From NCBI GenBank assembly GCA_001586195.1, contig CP014609.1, positions 532,001 through 596,000 of the forward strand: a stretch of DNA of 64,000 nt, written 5' to 3'. The position numbers and the translations under genes are program-made. The notes below the pieces were generated by a model that searched no databases, had not been told where the DNA came from, and worked only from the letters and a program-made list of their open reading frames with translations. Below are positions 17,042 to 25,627 of this stretch, piece by piece. Positions within the stretch are counted from its first letter, which is position 1. Every line of letters starts with the position of its first letter. The DNA is from Solibacillus silvestris. GTDB lineage: Bacteria > Bacillota > Bacilli > Bacillales_A > Planococcaceae.

Positions 17042-17485
17042 ATGATGACAAAAATATTAATGTTACATGGTGTTAACCACAACATGTTCGGTAAACGTAA
17101 TCCTGAACATTATGGCACAATTACTTTAGATCAAATTAACAACAACATTCAAGAACTGGCAAAAGAATTAAATGTAGAAGTAGAAACTTTTCAAACGAAT
17201 CATGAAGGTGAATTCGTAGAAAAAATTCACGAAGCGTTCCTGGCAGGTGTTGACGGCATTGTTCTGAATGCAGGTGCATGGACTCACTATAGCTATGCAA
17301 TTCGAGATGCTTTAGCTATTTTTACAGGCCCAATCGTTGAAATGCACATGTCAAATATTCATGCACGTGAGAGCTTCCGTGAAAAATCAGTATTCGCTGA
17401 TATTGTGACAGGTCAAATTTCCGGTTTTGGTGAAGAGAGCTACTTATTAGGAATTCGTGCGGCAGTACAAGCAATAAGAAAATAA
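17042..17485 (+). CDS. aroQ: Type II 3-dehydroquinate dehydratase, divergent
   Basis: A 147-residue dodecameric-type dehydroquinase that interconverts 3-dehydroquinate and 3-dehydroshikimate. The catalytic Arg and Tyr are kept in GKRNPEHYGTITL. The active-site NAGAWTHYSYAIRDAL and MHMSNIHARESFR are typical. The usual N-terminal ILxxNGPNLN loop is altered to LMLHGVNHN, so the family Asn-Gly-Pro-Asn-Leu-Asn is largely replaced. This sets it apart from ordinary biosynthetic enzymes. AAGGAG lies 5 nt before ATG 17042; an adjacent ATG at 17045 is also possible. It follows the YdiB-type gene by 117 nt. Confidence 0.9.
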   Translation: MMTKILMLHGVNHNMFGKRNPEHYGTITLDQINNNIQELAKELNVEVETFQTNHEGEFVEKIHEAFLAGVDGIVLNAGAWTHYSYAIRDALAIFTGPIVEMHMSNIHARESFREKSVFADIVTGQISGFGEESYLLGIRAAVQAIRK

Positions 17486-17598
17486 TTATTTATATATTTT
17501 AATTCATAATGTTGGTTGTACTTAACTAAATAGGGTAGATTAATAAGCGATTTCTTTGATTAGAAGTCGCTTATTGTTGGATTGGAGGGAAGTAATAT

Positions 17599-18240
17599 AT
17601 GTTTTTTAAAGGAAAAGTAAAGGAAGAAAATCCAGTGAAACTTGCTATTATTTATTACAGTTCAACAGGGACTAATTATCAAATGGCGAAGTGGGCCGAA
17701 GCTGCTGCAATTGAAGCCGGTGCAGATGTGAAATTATTAAGAATTCAGGAAACAGCTCCACAAGAAGCAATTAATTCAAATCCGGCATGGAAAGCGTTTA
17801 TGGAAAAATCGAAAGATGTGCCAGAAGTACAATTAAGCGACTTAGTATGGGCAGATGCATTTATATTTAGCATCCCTACACGTTTTGGAAATGTGCCGGG
17901 TCAAGTTAAACAATTTATCGATACAGCAGGCGGGCTTTGGTACAATGGGAAATTGGCTAACAAAGTAGCAAGTGCAATGACTTCTGCACAAAATGTGCAT
18001 GGTGGTCAGGAACAAACATTATTGCAAATTTACACAACAATGTATCACTGGGGTGTAATTGTAGCAACTCCAGGTTATACGGATCCAAGTGTTTTTACGG
18101 CAGGTGGTAATCCGTTTGGTACAAGTGTAACGGTAGGAAAAGATGGCCAGATCATTGAGGATGCAAAAGCAGCAGTTGAATATCAAGCACGGAGAACGAT
18201 TCAAGTAGGCAGTTGGATTAAAGCAGGAATACAAGATTAA
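17599..18240 (+). CDS. wrbA: WrbA-family NAD(P)H:quinone oxidoreductase
   Basis: A 213-residue flavodoxin-like enzyme that reduces quinones by two electrons. The FMN phosphate loop YYSSTGTNYQMA is near residue 20, and the WrbA signature follows: FSIPTRFGNVPGQVKQFID, GGLWYNGKLANK, and SAQNVHGGQEQTLL. The N-terminus has about 12 extra residues before the first strand. GGAGGG precedes ATG. A quinone reductase beside quinate/shikimate metabolism may deal with aromatic or quinone by-products; this role is inferred. Confidence 0.9.
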   Translation: MFFKGKVKEENPVKLAIIYYSSTGTNYQMAKWAEAAAIEAGADVKLLRIQETAPQEAINSNPAWKAFMEKSKDVPEVQLSDLVWADAFIFSIPTRFGNVPGQVKQFIDTAGGLWYNGKLANKVASAMTSAQNVHGGQEQTLLQIYTTMYHWGVIVATPGYTDPSVFTAGGNPFGTSVTVGKDGQIIEDAKAAVEYQARRTIQVGSWIKAGIQD

Positions 18241-18272
18241 GATTTCCTACTTAAAAGGAGAAACTAGATAAT

Positions 18273-18938
18273 ATGATAAAAGCAATTTTATTTGACTTCG
18301 ATCGAACAATAATGGATCGGGATACAGCGCTAAATAACTATATTCATGAGCAGTATGAGCGTTTGTTTCAATTAGAAAATATTCAGAAGCAGCCCTTCAT
18401 TGATCGATTCATTGAACTCGATGCACAGGGATATGTTTGGAAAGATGTTGTCTATTCAACATTAATAAAAGAATGGAACTTACCCTATTCAATGGAAGAG
18501 CTCGTAAAAGAGTATGAAGATAACTTCCAAAAATTCGCAGTTGGTTTTCCGGATATCGAGATGGTTTTAAAAAAACTAAAGGAACAAGGATACCTCTTAG
18601 GTCTAGTAACTAACGGCCGTGTTGGTCATCAGCGTAATAATGTTATTAAGCTTGGTATTGATTCGCTATTTGACTGCATCGTTGTATCGGATGAAGTAGG
18701 GATGAGAAAACCCGATGCAAATATATTCAATTATGCATTGGATATACTGAATGTACTTCCAAATGAAGCAATTTACGTTGGTGATCATTTAATAAATGAT
18801 GTTCAAGCTTCAAATGACGTTGGGATGATTAGCGTATGGATAAAAGATCCGTCTTACAAAGAAGATTCAAAAGCTGATTATGTAATTAATCAGTTCGATG
18901 AAGTATTCGATGTAGTAAGAACGATTGAAAACAATTGA
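18273..18938 (+). CDS. HAD-family hydrolase
   Basis: A 221-residue haloacid dehalogenase-type phosphatase, subfamily I with a helical cap. Motif I is DFDRTIMDRD (nucleophile Asp, with R in place of the common G or L). Motif II is VTNGR, and motifs III/IV are KPDANIF and YVGDHLINDVQAS. It resembles the YjjG/phosphoglycolate phosphatase-like group. The substrate is unknown. AAAAGGAG precedes ATG at proper spacing. It is the last gene of the quinate/shikimate operon and is followed by a terminator. Confidence 0.88.
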   Translation: MIKAILFDFDRTIMDRDTALNNYIHEQYERLFQLENIQKQPFIDRFIELDAQGYVWKDVVYSTLIKEWNLPYSMEELVKEYEDNFQKFAVGFPDIEMVLKKLKEQGYLLGLVTNGRVGHQRNNVIKLGIDSLFDCIVVSDEVGMRKPDANIFNYALDILNVLPNEAIYVGDHLINDVQASNDVGMISVWIKDPSYKEDSKADYVINQFDEVFDVVRTIENN

Positions 18939-18954
18939 ATCCCATAACATTTTA

Positions 18955-18990
18955 GCACTAATTCCCGGTTGGAAGAATTAGTGCCTTTTT
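18955..18990 (+). terminator. Terminator of the quinate/shikimate operon
   Basis: GCACTAATTC/GAATTAGTGC, a 10-bp stem with a 10-nt loop, is followed by CTTTTT. Confidence 0.9.
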
Positions 18991-19051
18991 ATATGTTATG
19001 GAATAGACGATTCCAAAAGTTTATGTTCGGACATCAATTATATAATTGAAC

Positions 19052-19690
19052 TTAATATTGACCTCGTCTACCGATATATTCCAGTGTAAAATTCATATCT
19101 TTTTGTAAATGGTTGGCCATCAGTTCGCCGGCAAGTTCTTCATTTTTGTCTTTAATTGCATTGTAAATTTCTTCATGCTCTTCAATAATATTCGGTCGAC
19201 TATATAGATCGAACCTTAAACTAAACAAGTGAAAAATCGTACGAGCTTCTTCTAATTTTTCAATAATCAGCGGGTTTTGGCATTCATTAATAATTAATTC
19301 GTGAAAATGCTGGTTAGAATTGTACATTTCTTTTGACTGCCCTTCGAGAAATGAACTGCGGGATTTCGTGATAGTACTTTCAAGCTCTTTAATCTTATCT
19401 GGAGTCATATACTTTGCTGCTCTTTTTGCGGAAAAACCTTCAAGTAATATACGTATGTCATATAGGTATATTAAATCTTGAGCAGTCGGATTAACAACTT
19501 GCTTTTTTTTAATCAAACCTTCCTGTTCAAGTGTTTTAATTGCTTCCCGAATCGGTGTTCGACTAACGCCAATTTCATCTGCCAGGCGTTCTTCCACAAG
19601 TTTCATGCCACCACTATAGGTCCCGTTTAAAATTCGTTCTCGTATATATTCATAAGCAAATTTTTGTGCATTCTTTTTATCTAAAATCAT
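19052..19690 (-). CDS. GntR-family transcriptional regulator with FCD domain
   Basis: A 212-residue repressor-type regulator. The N-terminal winged helix (about residues 8-75) has LADEIGVSRTPIREAIKTLE as the recognition motif. The all-helical FCD ligand domain follows (about 80-205), with metal or ligand residues in DIRILLEGFSA, NQHFHELII and EEHEEIYNAI. The gene converges on the HAD gene. TTGTATACAA-type sites at 13231-13262 fit this regulator class, so it probably controls the operon upstream, with quinate or shikimate as a likely effector. AGGGG precedes ATG. No similar site was seen before its own gene. Confidence 0.9.
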   Translation of the reverse strand: MILDKKNAQKFAYEYIRERILNGTYSGGMKLVEERLADEIGVSRTPIREAIKTLEQEGLIKKKQVVNPTAQDLIYLYDIRILLEGFSAKRAAKYMTPDKIKELESTITKSRSSFLEGQSKEMYNSNQHFHELIINECQNPLIIEKLEEARTIFHLFSLRFDLYSRPNIIEEHEEIYNAIKDKNEELAGELMANHLQKDMNFTLEYIGRRGQY

Positions 19691-20009
19691 AACGTAACCC
19701 CTAGAAATTATTTTAATTATACTCCCTATTATACTTTATTTAACTAATTTTTTGAAGAAGACTCCAACCTTCCTAGTATTCCTCATAAACAACTTTTTAG
19801 TATAAAAATAAGTAATCGATAGGTCGGAAAATACGAGTACTTGTAGATTATTCCCCTTTTCTGTAAATAACTGAACTTCTATGAAAAAGAGTCAAGCTGT
19901 AATTGCGACAAATTCATGAATTTTTAAAGGATTGGCCGAAATTTAATGGAAAAGGGGAATGTTGCCATTTGAGAATCAACCATTTTTATGGCATGCTATA
20001 TAGTGGAAT

Positions 20010-20024
20010 TGAGAAATATTCTCT
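20010..20024. promoter_or_regulatory. Putative Fur box upstream of the haem uptake locus
   Basis: TGAGAAATATTCTCT matches the Bacillus 7-1-7 Fur consensus TGATAATNATTATCA at 11 of 14 fixed positions and is an inverted repeat. It lies 43 nt before the first NEAT gene. The rest of the 376-nt gap (19691-20066) shows no gene. Confidence 0.6.
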
Positions 20025-20066
20025 ATTAGAAACTTTGATATTATATAGAAAAGGAGGAGAAATAGT

Positions 20067-20843
20067 GTGAGAAAAGGTTTCTTCATATTTTTTGCTGCTC
20101 TTTTTTTGGTAGCGTTTACTTTACCGAATAATTCATCTGCAGCAATTGCTGATGGTACATATGATGTTAGTTATCAAGTAAATAAACCCGGGAGCAATTC
20201 GGCTTCAATGGCAAATGACTATTTTTTAAAGCCAGCCAAGTTAATCGTAAACAACGGAAAAATGACAATGCAGATTACGATTAAAAACAGCAGTTGGGTG
20301 ACACAGTTTAATCCTCCAGGCGGAGCGAAAGTAATCAGCTCAAATGAATCCTCAGACCACCGTACAGTGCAATTTTCTGTTTCCAATGCAAATTTAGTGA
20401 CAGTAGCGATGAAAATCGACATTGATGATATCGATTACCATCATAGCTATAGCGTAGATTTTGTATTTAATAGCGGGGGGTTACCTGAAGCAAAAATCGA
20501 GGAACCTAAAGAAACGGTAAAGCAGGAACCTGCAAAAACAACTCCAGCACCTAAGGAAACACCGACAAAGTCGTCAGGAAGTAATACTTCTTCAAATACA
20601 CCAGCACCATCAACTGAAAAGCAGAATACAGATTCATCCGAACAGCAAGCGACAACAGAAACTACAGAGACAGATGATTCTACAAAATCAGATGAAGAAA
20701 TTGCATCTGAAACGAAGCAAGCTGAAGATTCTGAGGTAGTAGAAAATCCAGAGACGAGCGATGAATTACCGTTAATGGCAGTTATTTTATTTATCATAGC
20801 AGCCGTTGTATTCATTCGCACAAAGAAAACAAAAACTATATAA
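20067..20843 (+). CDS. isdC: NEAT-domain haem-binding protein, sortase-anchored (IsdC-like)
   Basis: A 258-residue cell-wall haem relay protein. A signal peptide ends near residue 26 (SSAA). One NEAT domain covers about 28-145 with ADGTYDVSYQV at its start and the haem-iron motif YHHSY (YxxxY), so the ligand tyrosine is intact. A Pro/Thr/Ser-rich spacer (about 150-225) leads to NPETSDELP, a hydrophobic segment, and a KTKKT-type positive tail. NPETS resembles the NPQTN/NPKTG signals of sortase B, whose gene lies in the same cluster. GTG 20067 follows AAGGAGGAG. A Fur-like box is upstream. Confidence 0.87.
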   Translation: MRKGFFIFFAALFLVAFTLPNNSSAAIADGTYDVSYQVNKPGSNSASMANDYFLKPAKLIVNNGKMTMQITIKNSSWVTQFNPPGGAKVISSNESSDHRTVQFSVSNANLVTVAMKIDIDDIDYHHSYSVDFVFNSGGLPEAKIEEPKETVKQEPAKTTPAPKETPTKSSGSNTSSNTPAPSTEKQNTDSSEQQATTETTETDDSTKSDEEIASETKQAEDSEVVENPETSDELPLMAVILFIIAAVVFIRTKKTKTI

Positions 20844-20863
20844 ACAGACAGGGGAAATAAAGA

Positions 20864-22663
20864 ATGGCTAACAAATCAAAAGCAACTAAAGCAGTATTAG
20901 CATCATTGCTTGCTACATCAGCAATCGTACCAGCAATGGCAGTATCTGCTGACACGACTACAGAAACAAAGGCAACGGATGCAGCAACATCGACAGCATC
21001 AAAAACAATTGACTTTAAAGTTGACGCGGATGAAGCACTAAAAGGTTTTATTCCAACTACAGGCAAGTTAGTTGAACGTAATGGTCAGCAATTTATCAAT
21101 ATTGAATTATCAGATGCGGTATTAGCAATGGTAAATAGCGTAACAGTAGCAGGACAACCTGCAATGGCTGAATATAACGGGAAAAAGCACATCAATATTC
21201 CAGTAACTGCAGATTATGCTCCTGTAGAAGCTACTCTTAATATGACAATTCCTTTCGTTGGCAAAGATCCAGTTGATTATAAAGTTACATTAACACCTGA
21301 TGCAAAATCAATTAAAGAAGTAACGGAAACAACAAAGCCGGTTGAAGAAGTGAAAGAAGAGAAAGTTTATACACCAGGCAAAACTTTCGATTCAGTAGCG
21401 GATGGTACTTACGATATTGTTTGGGATGCATATAATTCAGAAAAAGTAGGTAACTACAAAGCAATTACAAACCACTTCACACCTAAAGCGAAATTAATCG
21501 TAAAAGACGGTAAATATTCTGTAGAAGTATCTGTAGCGGCAACTTCAAAAGAAATGGTAGCTGGATTTAAAATTGCGGGTAAAGAAGCAACTGAAAAAGA
21601 TGGCGTTTATACAGTAGAAATTCCTTCAATTAGTGAATTACATGAAGCAGGTGTACATGTTGTTGTTCCTGCAGCGAAGATGGATAAATGGTATGACTTT
21701 GGTTTCGCTATCGAAACAGCTGACCTGGAGTTACCAAAAGCTGAAGTAAAACCTGCGCCTGTTGAATCTGTAAAAATGGATGTTACAGCATTAAAGAACG
21801 GATCTCAGGAATTGTCTATTATGCACAATAAATATTTAGACGATGAGGTAACAGTGACAACAACTGAAGGTGGCTATGATGTAGAATTAACATTCCCTGA
21901 AGGTCAACACTTATTAGGCTTCGATGTTGAGGGCGCAACAGTTGCATTAAAGTCAGAAGAAAAAGTTGGCAATAATACAGTAAAAATCTACACGTTATCA
22001 GTTAAAGATTTAGAAAAAATCTATACAGCAACAGCAGATTTAAAAGTAGTTCTTAATGGGAATGTATTATATGAAACTGCACATGACTTCCAAATGAAGT
22101 TTAGCGATAAGAACTCAACAACTGTTCCATTTAAAGATATCGCAAACAACGGTAACAAAGATGCGATCATTAACCTTTATAACAAAGGGATTTTCAAAGC
22201 TGCAGACAAGTTCAACCCTGGAAACAACTTGAAACGCTCTCAATTCGCATTAATGCTAAACCGTGCATTAAAATTGGATGTACCAGCAAAAGCGAATTTC
22301 TCTGATATCGCAAAATATGATGCTGAAACAAAAACAGCAATCAATGCATTAAACGGTTACGGTATTATTAACGGTAAAACAGCTACTACATTTGCACCTG
22401 GACAAGATATAACTCGTAAACAAGCGGCGTTAATGATTTACCGTCTATTAGAGAAAAACGGCTATAAAGCATCAGGAGAAGCAGCAAAATTCTCTGATAT
22501 GCCAAAAGAAGTTGAAGCATCAAAAGCAATTTCTGAATTAAATAAATTAGGTATTATCTCTGGTTTTGAAGGAAAATTCAATCCGGAAAACAAATTAACA
22601 CGCTCTCAAATGGCAAAAATCTTAAACAATACGTTAACAGTTGTTGATGGTCTAAAGAAATAA
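20864..22663 (+). CDS. S-layer-anchored multi-NEAT haem-binding protein
   Basis: A 599-residue secreted surface protein. A signal peptide (cleavage near residue 28, SADT) is followed by three NEAT-like domains at about 48-150, 177-290 and 300-418, then three SLH domains (about 425-595; FNPGNNLKRSQFALML, FAPGQDITRKQAALMI, FNPENKLTRSQMAKIL) that bind secondary cell-wall polymer. It should scavenge haem at the surface, like BslK of Bacillus anthracis. The YxxxY ligand motif varies: NEAT1 DPVDY, NEAT2 MDKWY, NEAT3 YETAH. GGGGAAATAAAG precedes ATG. A strong terminator follows. Confidence 0.9.
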   Translation: MANKSKATKAVLASLLATSAIVPAMAVSADTTTETKATDAATSTASKTIDFKVDADEALKGFIPTTGKLVERNGQQFINIELSDAVLAMVNSVTVAGQPAMAEYNGKKHINIPVTADYAPVEATLNMTIPFVGKDPVDYKVTLTPDAKSIKEVTETTKPVEEVKEEKVYTPGKTFDSVADGTYDIVWDAYNSEKVGNYKAITNHFTPKAKLIVKDGKYSVEVSVAATSKEMVAGFKIAGKEATEKDGVYTVEIPSISELHEAGVHVVVPAAKMDKWYDFGFAIETADLELPKAEVKPAPVESVKMDVTALKNGSQELSIMHNKYLDDEVTVTTTEGGYDVELTFPEGQHLLGFDVEGATVALKSEEKVGNNTVKIYTLSVKDLEKIYTATADLKVVLNGNVLYETAHDFQMKFSDKNSTTVPFKDIANNGNKDAIINLYNKGIFKAADKFNPGNNLKRSQFALMLNRALKLDVPAKANFSDIAKYDAETKTAINALNGYGIINGKTATTFAPGQDITRKQAALMIYRLLEKNGYKASGEAAKFSDMPKEVEASKAISELNKLGIISGFEGKFNPENKLTRSQMAKILNNTLTVVDGLKK

Positions 22664-22723
22664 TTCAATGAAACGTAAATGGCTTATTACAAATAGCCGT
22701 TAGCTAATATGAGTTTAGGTAGG

Positions 22724-22770
22724 GTTGTGTTGAAAGCTGCGGCTTTTAATACAGCCCCAATCCTATTTTT
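22724..22770 (+). terminator. Terminator after the SLH-NEAT gene
   Basis: GTTGTGTTGAAAGC and GCTTTTAATACAGC pair over 14 bp (with G-U pairs) around TGCG. The sequence CCCAATCCTATTTTT follows. Confidence 0.75.
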
Positions 22771-22870
22771 AAGTAAGGAAAGTGGAGATGCTACGCTTAA
22801 ATTGAACTAAACTTCCATCCTGGATGTGATGAAATTTTACTTCAGTTTAAACAGCTAGGAGGAAAAGGAA

Positions 22871-23776
22871 ATGAAGAAGTGGTTAATCGGTCTCACGCTG
22901 AGTATCGCCGTACTTGCGGGATGCGGAAATAGTGAACAGAAAGCAGAGTCATCCAATACCGGCGATGACAATACTTCATCAGAACAGGCTTCGGCAGTTG
23001 AAGAGGAGCATCGCATTATTGCGGGAACGGTTGTCATTGCACAAATATTAGATAGACTTAATCTTGATGCTGTCGCAATTCCGGATACGGTAAAGGATTT
23101 GCCTGCTCGTTTTGATGATCTGCCGAATATCGGGAATGCAATGGATCCGGATGCGGAAATAATCAAATCGCTCAATCCAACTGAAGTATTGTCTGTTTCA
23201 ACATTGGAATACGATTTAAAGGATAAATTTGAACAATTGAAAATTCCGGTCAATTTTGTTGATTTAACAAGTATTGAATCAATGATGGGTGAAATTACAG
23301 CACTTGGCGAACGTTACAGCCGTGTGGACGAGGCAAAGGCTTTAAATGATGAGCTACAGGCTGAAATTGATGCGGTAGAGGTTGCAGCAAATAATGAAGA
23401 GAAGCCGAGGGTACTCATTTTACTAGGTGTACCAGGCAGTTATTTAGTGGCGACCGAAAATTCCTATGCGGGAGATTTAGTACGTCTTGCAGGCGGGGAG
23501 AATGTCATGGCTGGACAGGATGCTGAATATTTGCCATCCAATACGGAGCATTTATATTCATCGAACCCTGATATCATTTTACGTTTATCGCACGGTATGC
23601 CGGATGAGGTAATTAAAATGTTTGACGAGGAATTTGCAAAAAATGATGTTTGGAAACATTTTAATGCCGTGAAAAATGGACAAGTATATGATTTAGAGGA
23701 AGAACTATTTGGTACGACAGCAGCATTGAATGTACCGGAAGCACTCAATCAGTTAGTAGAAATATTTTATCCCTAA
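22871..23776 (+). CDS. isdE: Haem ABC transporter substrate-binding lipoprotein
   Basis: A 301-residue lipoprotein (leader MKKWLIGLTLSIAVLAGC) of the class III periplasmic-binding fold. It has EEHRIIAGTVVIAQILDRL, DLPNIGNAMDPDAEIIKSLNP-type segments and DIILRLSHGMP, typical of IsdE, which takes haem from NEAT proteins and passes it to the permease. The IsdE haem ligands are Met and His; several Met and His residues occur in the right regions but alignment is needed. AGGAGGAAAAGG precedes ATG. It starts a new transcription unit after the terminator at 22770. Confidence 0.88.
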   Translation: MKKWLIGLTLSIAVLAGCGNSEQKAESSNTGDDNTSSEQASAVEEEHRIIAGTVVIAQILDRLNLDAVAIPDTVKDLPARFDDLPNIGNAMDPDAEIIKSLNPTEVLSVSTLEYDLKDKFEQLKIPVNFVDLTSIESMMGEITALGERYSRVDEAKALNDELQAEIDAVEVAANNEEKPRVLILLGVPGSYLVATENSYAGDLVRLAGGENVMAGQDAEYLPSNTEHLYSSNPDIILRLSHGMPDEVIKMFDEEFAKNDVWKHFNAVKNGQVYDLEEELFGTTAALNVPEALNQLVEIFYP

Positions 23777-23839
23777 TTAACGGGTAGTAAATTATTTGCT
23801 CCACTGATTGAAGTTTCACTATCTCAATAATAATGTTGG

Positions 23840-23871
23840 AAAAGCAAAGTCTTGAGGGAGGTTTTGCTTTT
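23840..23871 (+). terminator. Hairpin between isdE and the permease gene
   Basis: AAAAGCAAA/TTTGCTTTT pair around a 14-nt loop that contains GAGGGAGG. The T-run is short, so it may only partly terminate or tune expression of the permease. Confidence 0.45.
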
Positions 23872-23893
23872 CATCATATAAAGGATGTTTTCT

Positions 23894-24847
23894 GTGACAA
23901 AAAAAATTATAAGCTTTATCGCTGTCACTGTATTGCTTGTTATGACAATTATTTATGCAGCGACAACAGGCAGTATACAGATGTCATTTATCGACTTTAT
24001 AACGAATTTCTTCAATGCCGATAATGCGGATATGGCTGCGATTAAGGATTTGCGTTTTCCAAGAATCATCGTTGCGATCTTTGCCGGAGCTGCTTTATCG
24101 GTTGCCGGTGTACTATTGCAGGCAATTATGCGAAATCCATTGGCAGATGCCGGATTTATCGGAATATCCGCGGGAGCTGCATTTACAAAATTATTTATCG
24201 TAAGCTTTGTACCGACATTATTTTTCTTCACCCCAATTGCAGCATTTATCGGGGGTGCACTTGCATGTTTCTTCGTTTTCCTGCTTTCCTGGAAGTCAGG
24301 GCTGAATCCATTAAAGTTAATTTTAGTCGGGATTGCAATCAATGCGATGTTCTCGGGACTAACGGAAGCGATGATCAGTTTTGGCGCATCGGCAACAGGC
24401 GCAATTACATCGAACCTGTCCTTAAAAACATGGGATGATGTATCGTTAATTGTTACATATGGCTCAATCGGTTTACTTCTTGCTTTTATTTTATACGCTT
24501 CCTGCAATGTGCTCGTGTTATCCGATAAAACTGCCAAAAGTGTCGGTTTTAATGTTACAGGTGCACGCATCCTTATTGCAGCGGTGGCCGTGCTGCTAGC
24601 TGCAGCATCCGTCGTGGTGGCAGGGGTCATTTCATTTGTCGGAATTTTAGTGCCGCATATTGCGCGTCGACTTGTTGGTTATGATCATAAAGTGTTGATT
24701 CCATTTACGGCACTGCTAGGTGCATTTATTATTTTATTGGCAGATACACTTGGGCGTACAATGTTCAGCCCGATGGAAGTACCGGCTTCAACGATTATGG
24801 CCATTATCGGAGGACCTTTCCTCATATTCCTACTTAGAAAAGAGTGA
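23894..24847 (+). CDS. isdF: Haem/iron ABC transporter permease, FecCD family
   Basis: A permease of about 317 residues with some ten membrane segments. FecCD signatures are RFPRIIVAIFAGAALSVAG, then GVLLQAIMRNPLADAGFIGISAGA, and GVISFVGILVPHIARRLVG, which holds the coupling region for the ATPase. The frame opens at ATG 23885, but AAAGGA lies 8 nt before GTG 23894, so that start is preferred. It overlaps the ATPase gene by a few bases. It imports haem delivered by the IsdE-like lipoprotein. Confidence 0.9.
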   Translation: MTKKIISFIAVTVLLVMTIIYAATTGSIQMSFIDFITNFFNADNADMAAIKDLRFPRIIVAIFAGAALSVAGVLLQAIMRNPLADAGFIGISAGAAFTKLFIVSFVPTLFFFTPIAAFIGGALACFFVFLLSWKSGLNPLKLILVGIAINAMFSGLTEAMISFGASATGAITSNLSLKTWDDVSLIVTYGSIGLLLAFILYASCNVLVLSDKTAKSVGFNVTGARILIAAVAVLLAAASVVVAGVISFVGILVPHIARRLVGYDHKVLIPFTALLGAFIILLADTLGRTMFSPMEVPASTIMAIIGGPFLIFLLRKE

Positions 24848-25626
24848 CAACCAATATGGAAATTAAACAAGTAGTCGTTTCCCATGATGGGGCGACCCGC
24901 CATTTAAATACAGTTTCGACCGCCATTCCAAAAGGGAAAGTGACGACAATCATAGGGCCGAATGGCTGCGGGAAATCCACATTGCTAAGTGTTATGTCAC
25001 GGAACAAAAAACCGCTTGAAGGTCAGGCAACGCTCGAAAATCGGGATTTAGTGGAATATAAGTCGAAAGAGTTTGCAAAGAAATTGGCGATTGTCTATCA
25101 GCAAAACGATATTCCTTCAGATTTGACGGTGGAGAAGCTTGTTATGTACGGTCGGATGCCGCATACTTCATTATTCAAGAAGCGAGCTGAAGAGGATGAG
25201 GAGGCCGTTACATGGGCGCTTACATGTACGAATCTGCTTGAAAAACGGCATAATGATTTGTCGGCACTTTCCGGCGGAGAACGGCAGCGTGTATGGATTG
25301 CAATGGCACTTGCACAAAAATCGGAAATATTGTGCCTGGACGAGCCGACAACGTATTTGGATATATACTATCAGCTGGAACTGCTGGAGCTCGTTAAGCA
25401 ACTGAATGAACAGTATGGCTTGACGATAGTCATGGTACTCCACGACATTAATCAGGCAATCCGCTATAGTGACCACATTATTTTGATGAAAGCCGGTAAA
25501 ATCATTGCTGAAGGTGCACCGCGCGATGTTATTACAAAAGAAGTAATTAAGGAAGTATACGGGGTCAATTCCGTGTTTCATGAAGATGAGCAGCTCGGGT
25601 TATATATGATGCCGTTAAGTATTTAA
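24844..25626 (+). CDS. Haem/iron ABC transporter ATP-binding protein
   Basis: A 260-residue ATPase of the FepC/BtuD class. Walker A is GPNGCGKST, Q-loop is YQQND, the signature is LSGGERQR, and Walker B is ILCLDEPTTYLD, followed by a switch His in MVLHDINQAIRYSD. GTG 24844 overlaps the permease stop (GTGA). An ATG at 24856 is an alternative start. It energises the permease encoded upstream. Confidence 0.92.
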   Translation: MTTNMEIKQVVVSHDGATRHLNTVSTAIPKGKVTTIIGPNGCGKSTLLSVMSRNKKPLEGQATLENRDLVEYKSKEFAKKLAIVYQQNDIPSDLTVEKLVMYGRMPHTSLFKKRAEEDEEAVTWALTCTNLLEKRHNDLSALSGGERQRVWIAMALAQKSEILCLDEPTTYLDIYYQLELLELVKQLNEQYGLTIVMVLHDINQAIRYSDHIILMKAGKIIAEGAPRDVITKEVIKEVYGVNSVFHEDEQLGLYMMPLSI

Positions 25627-25627
25627 A

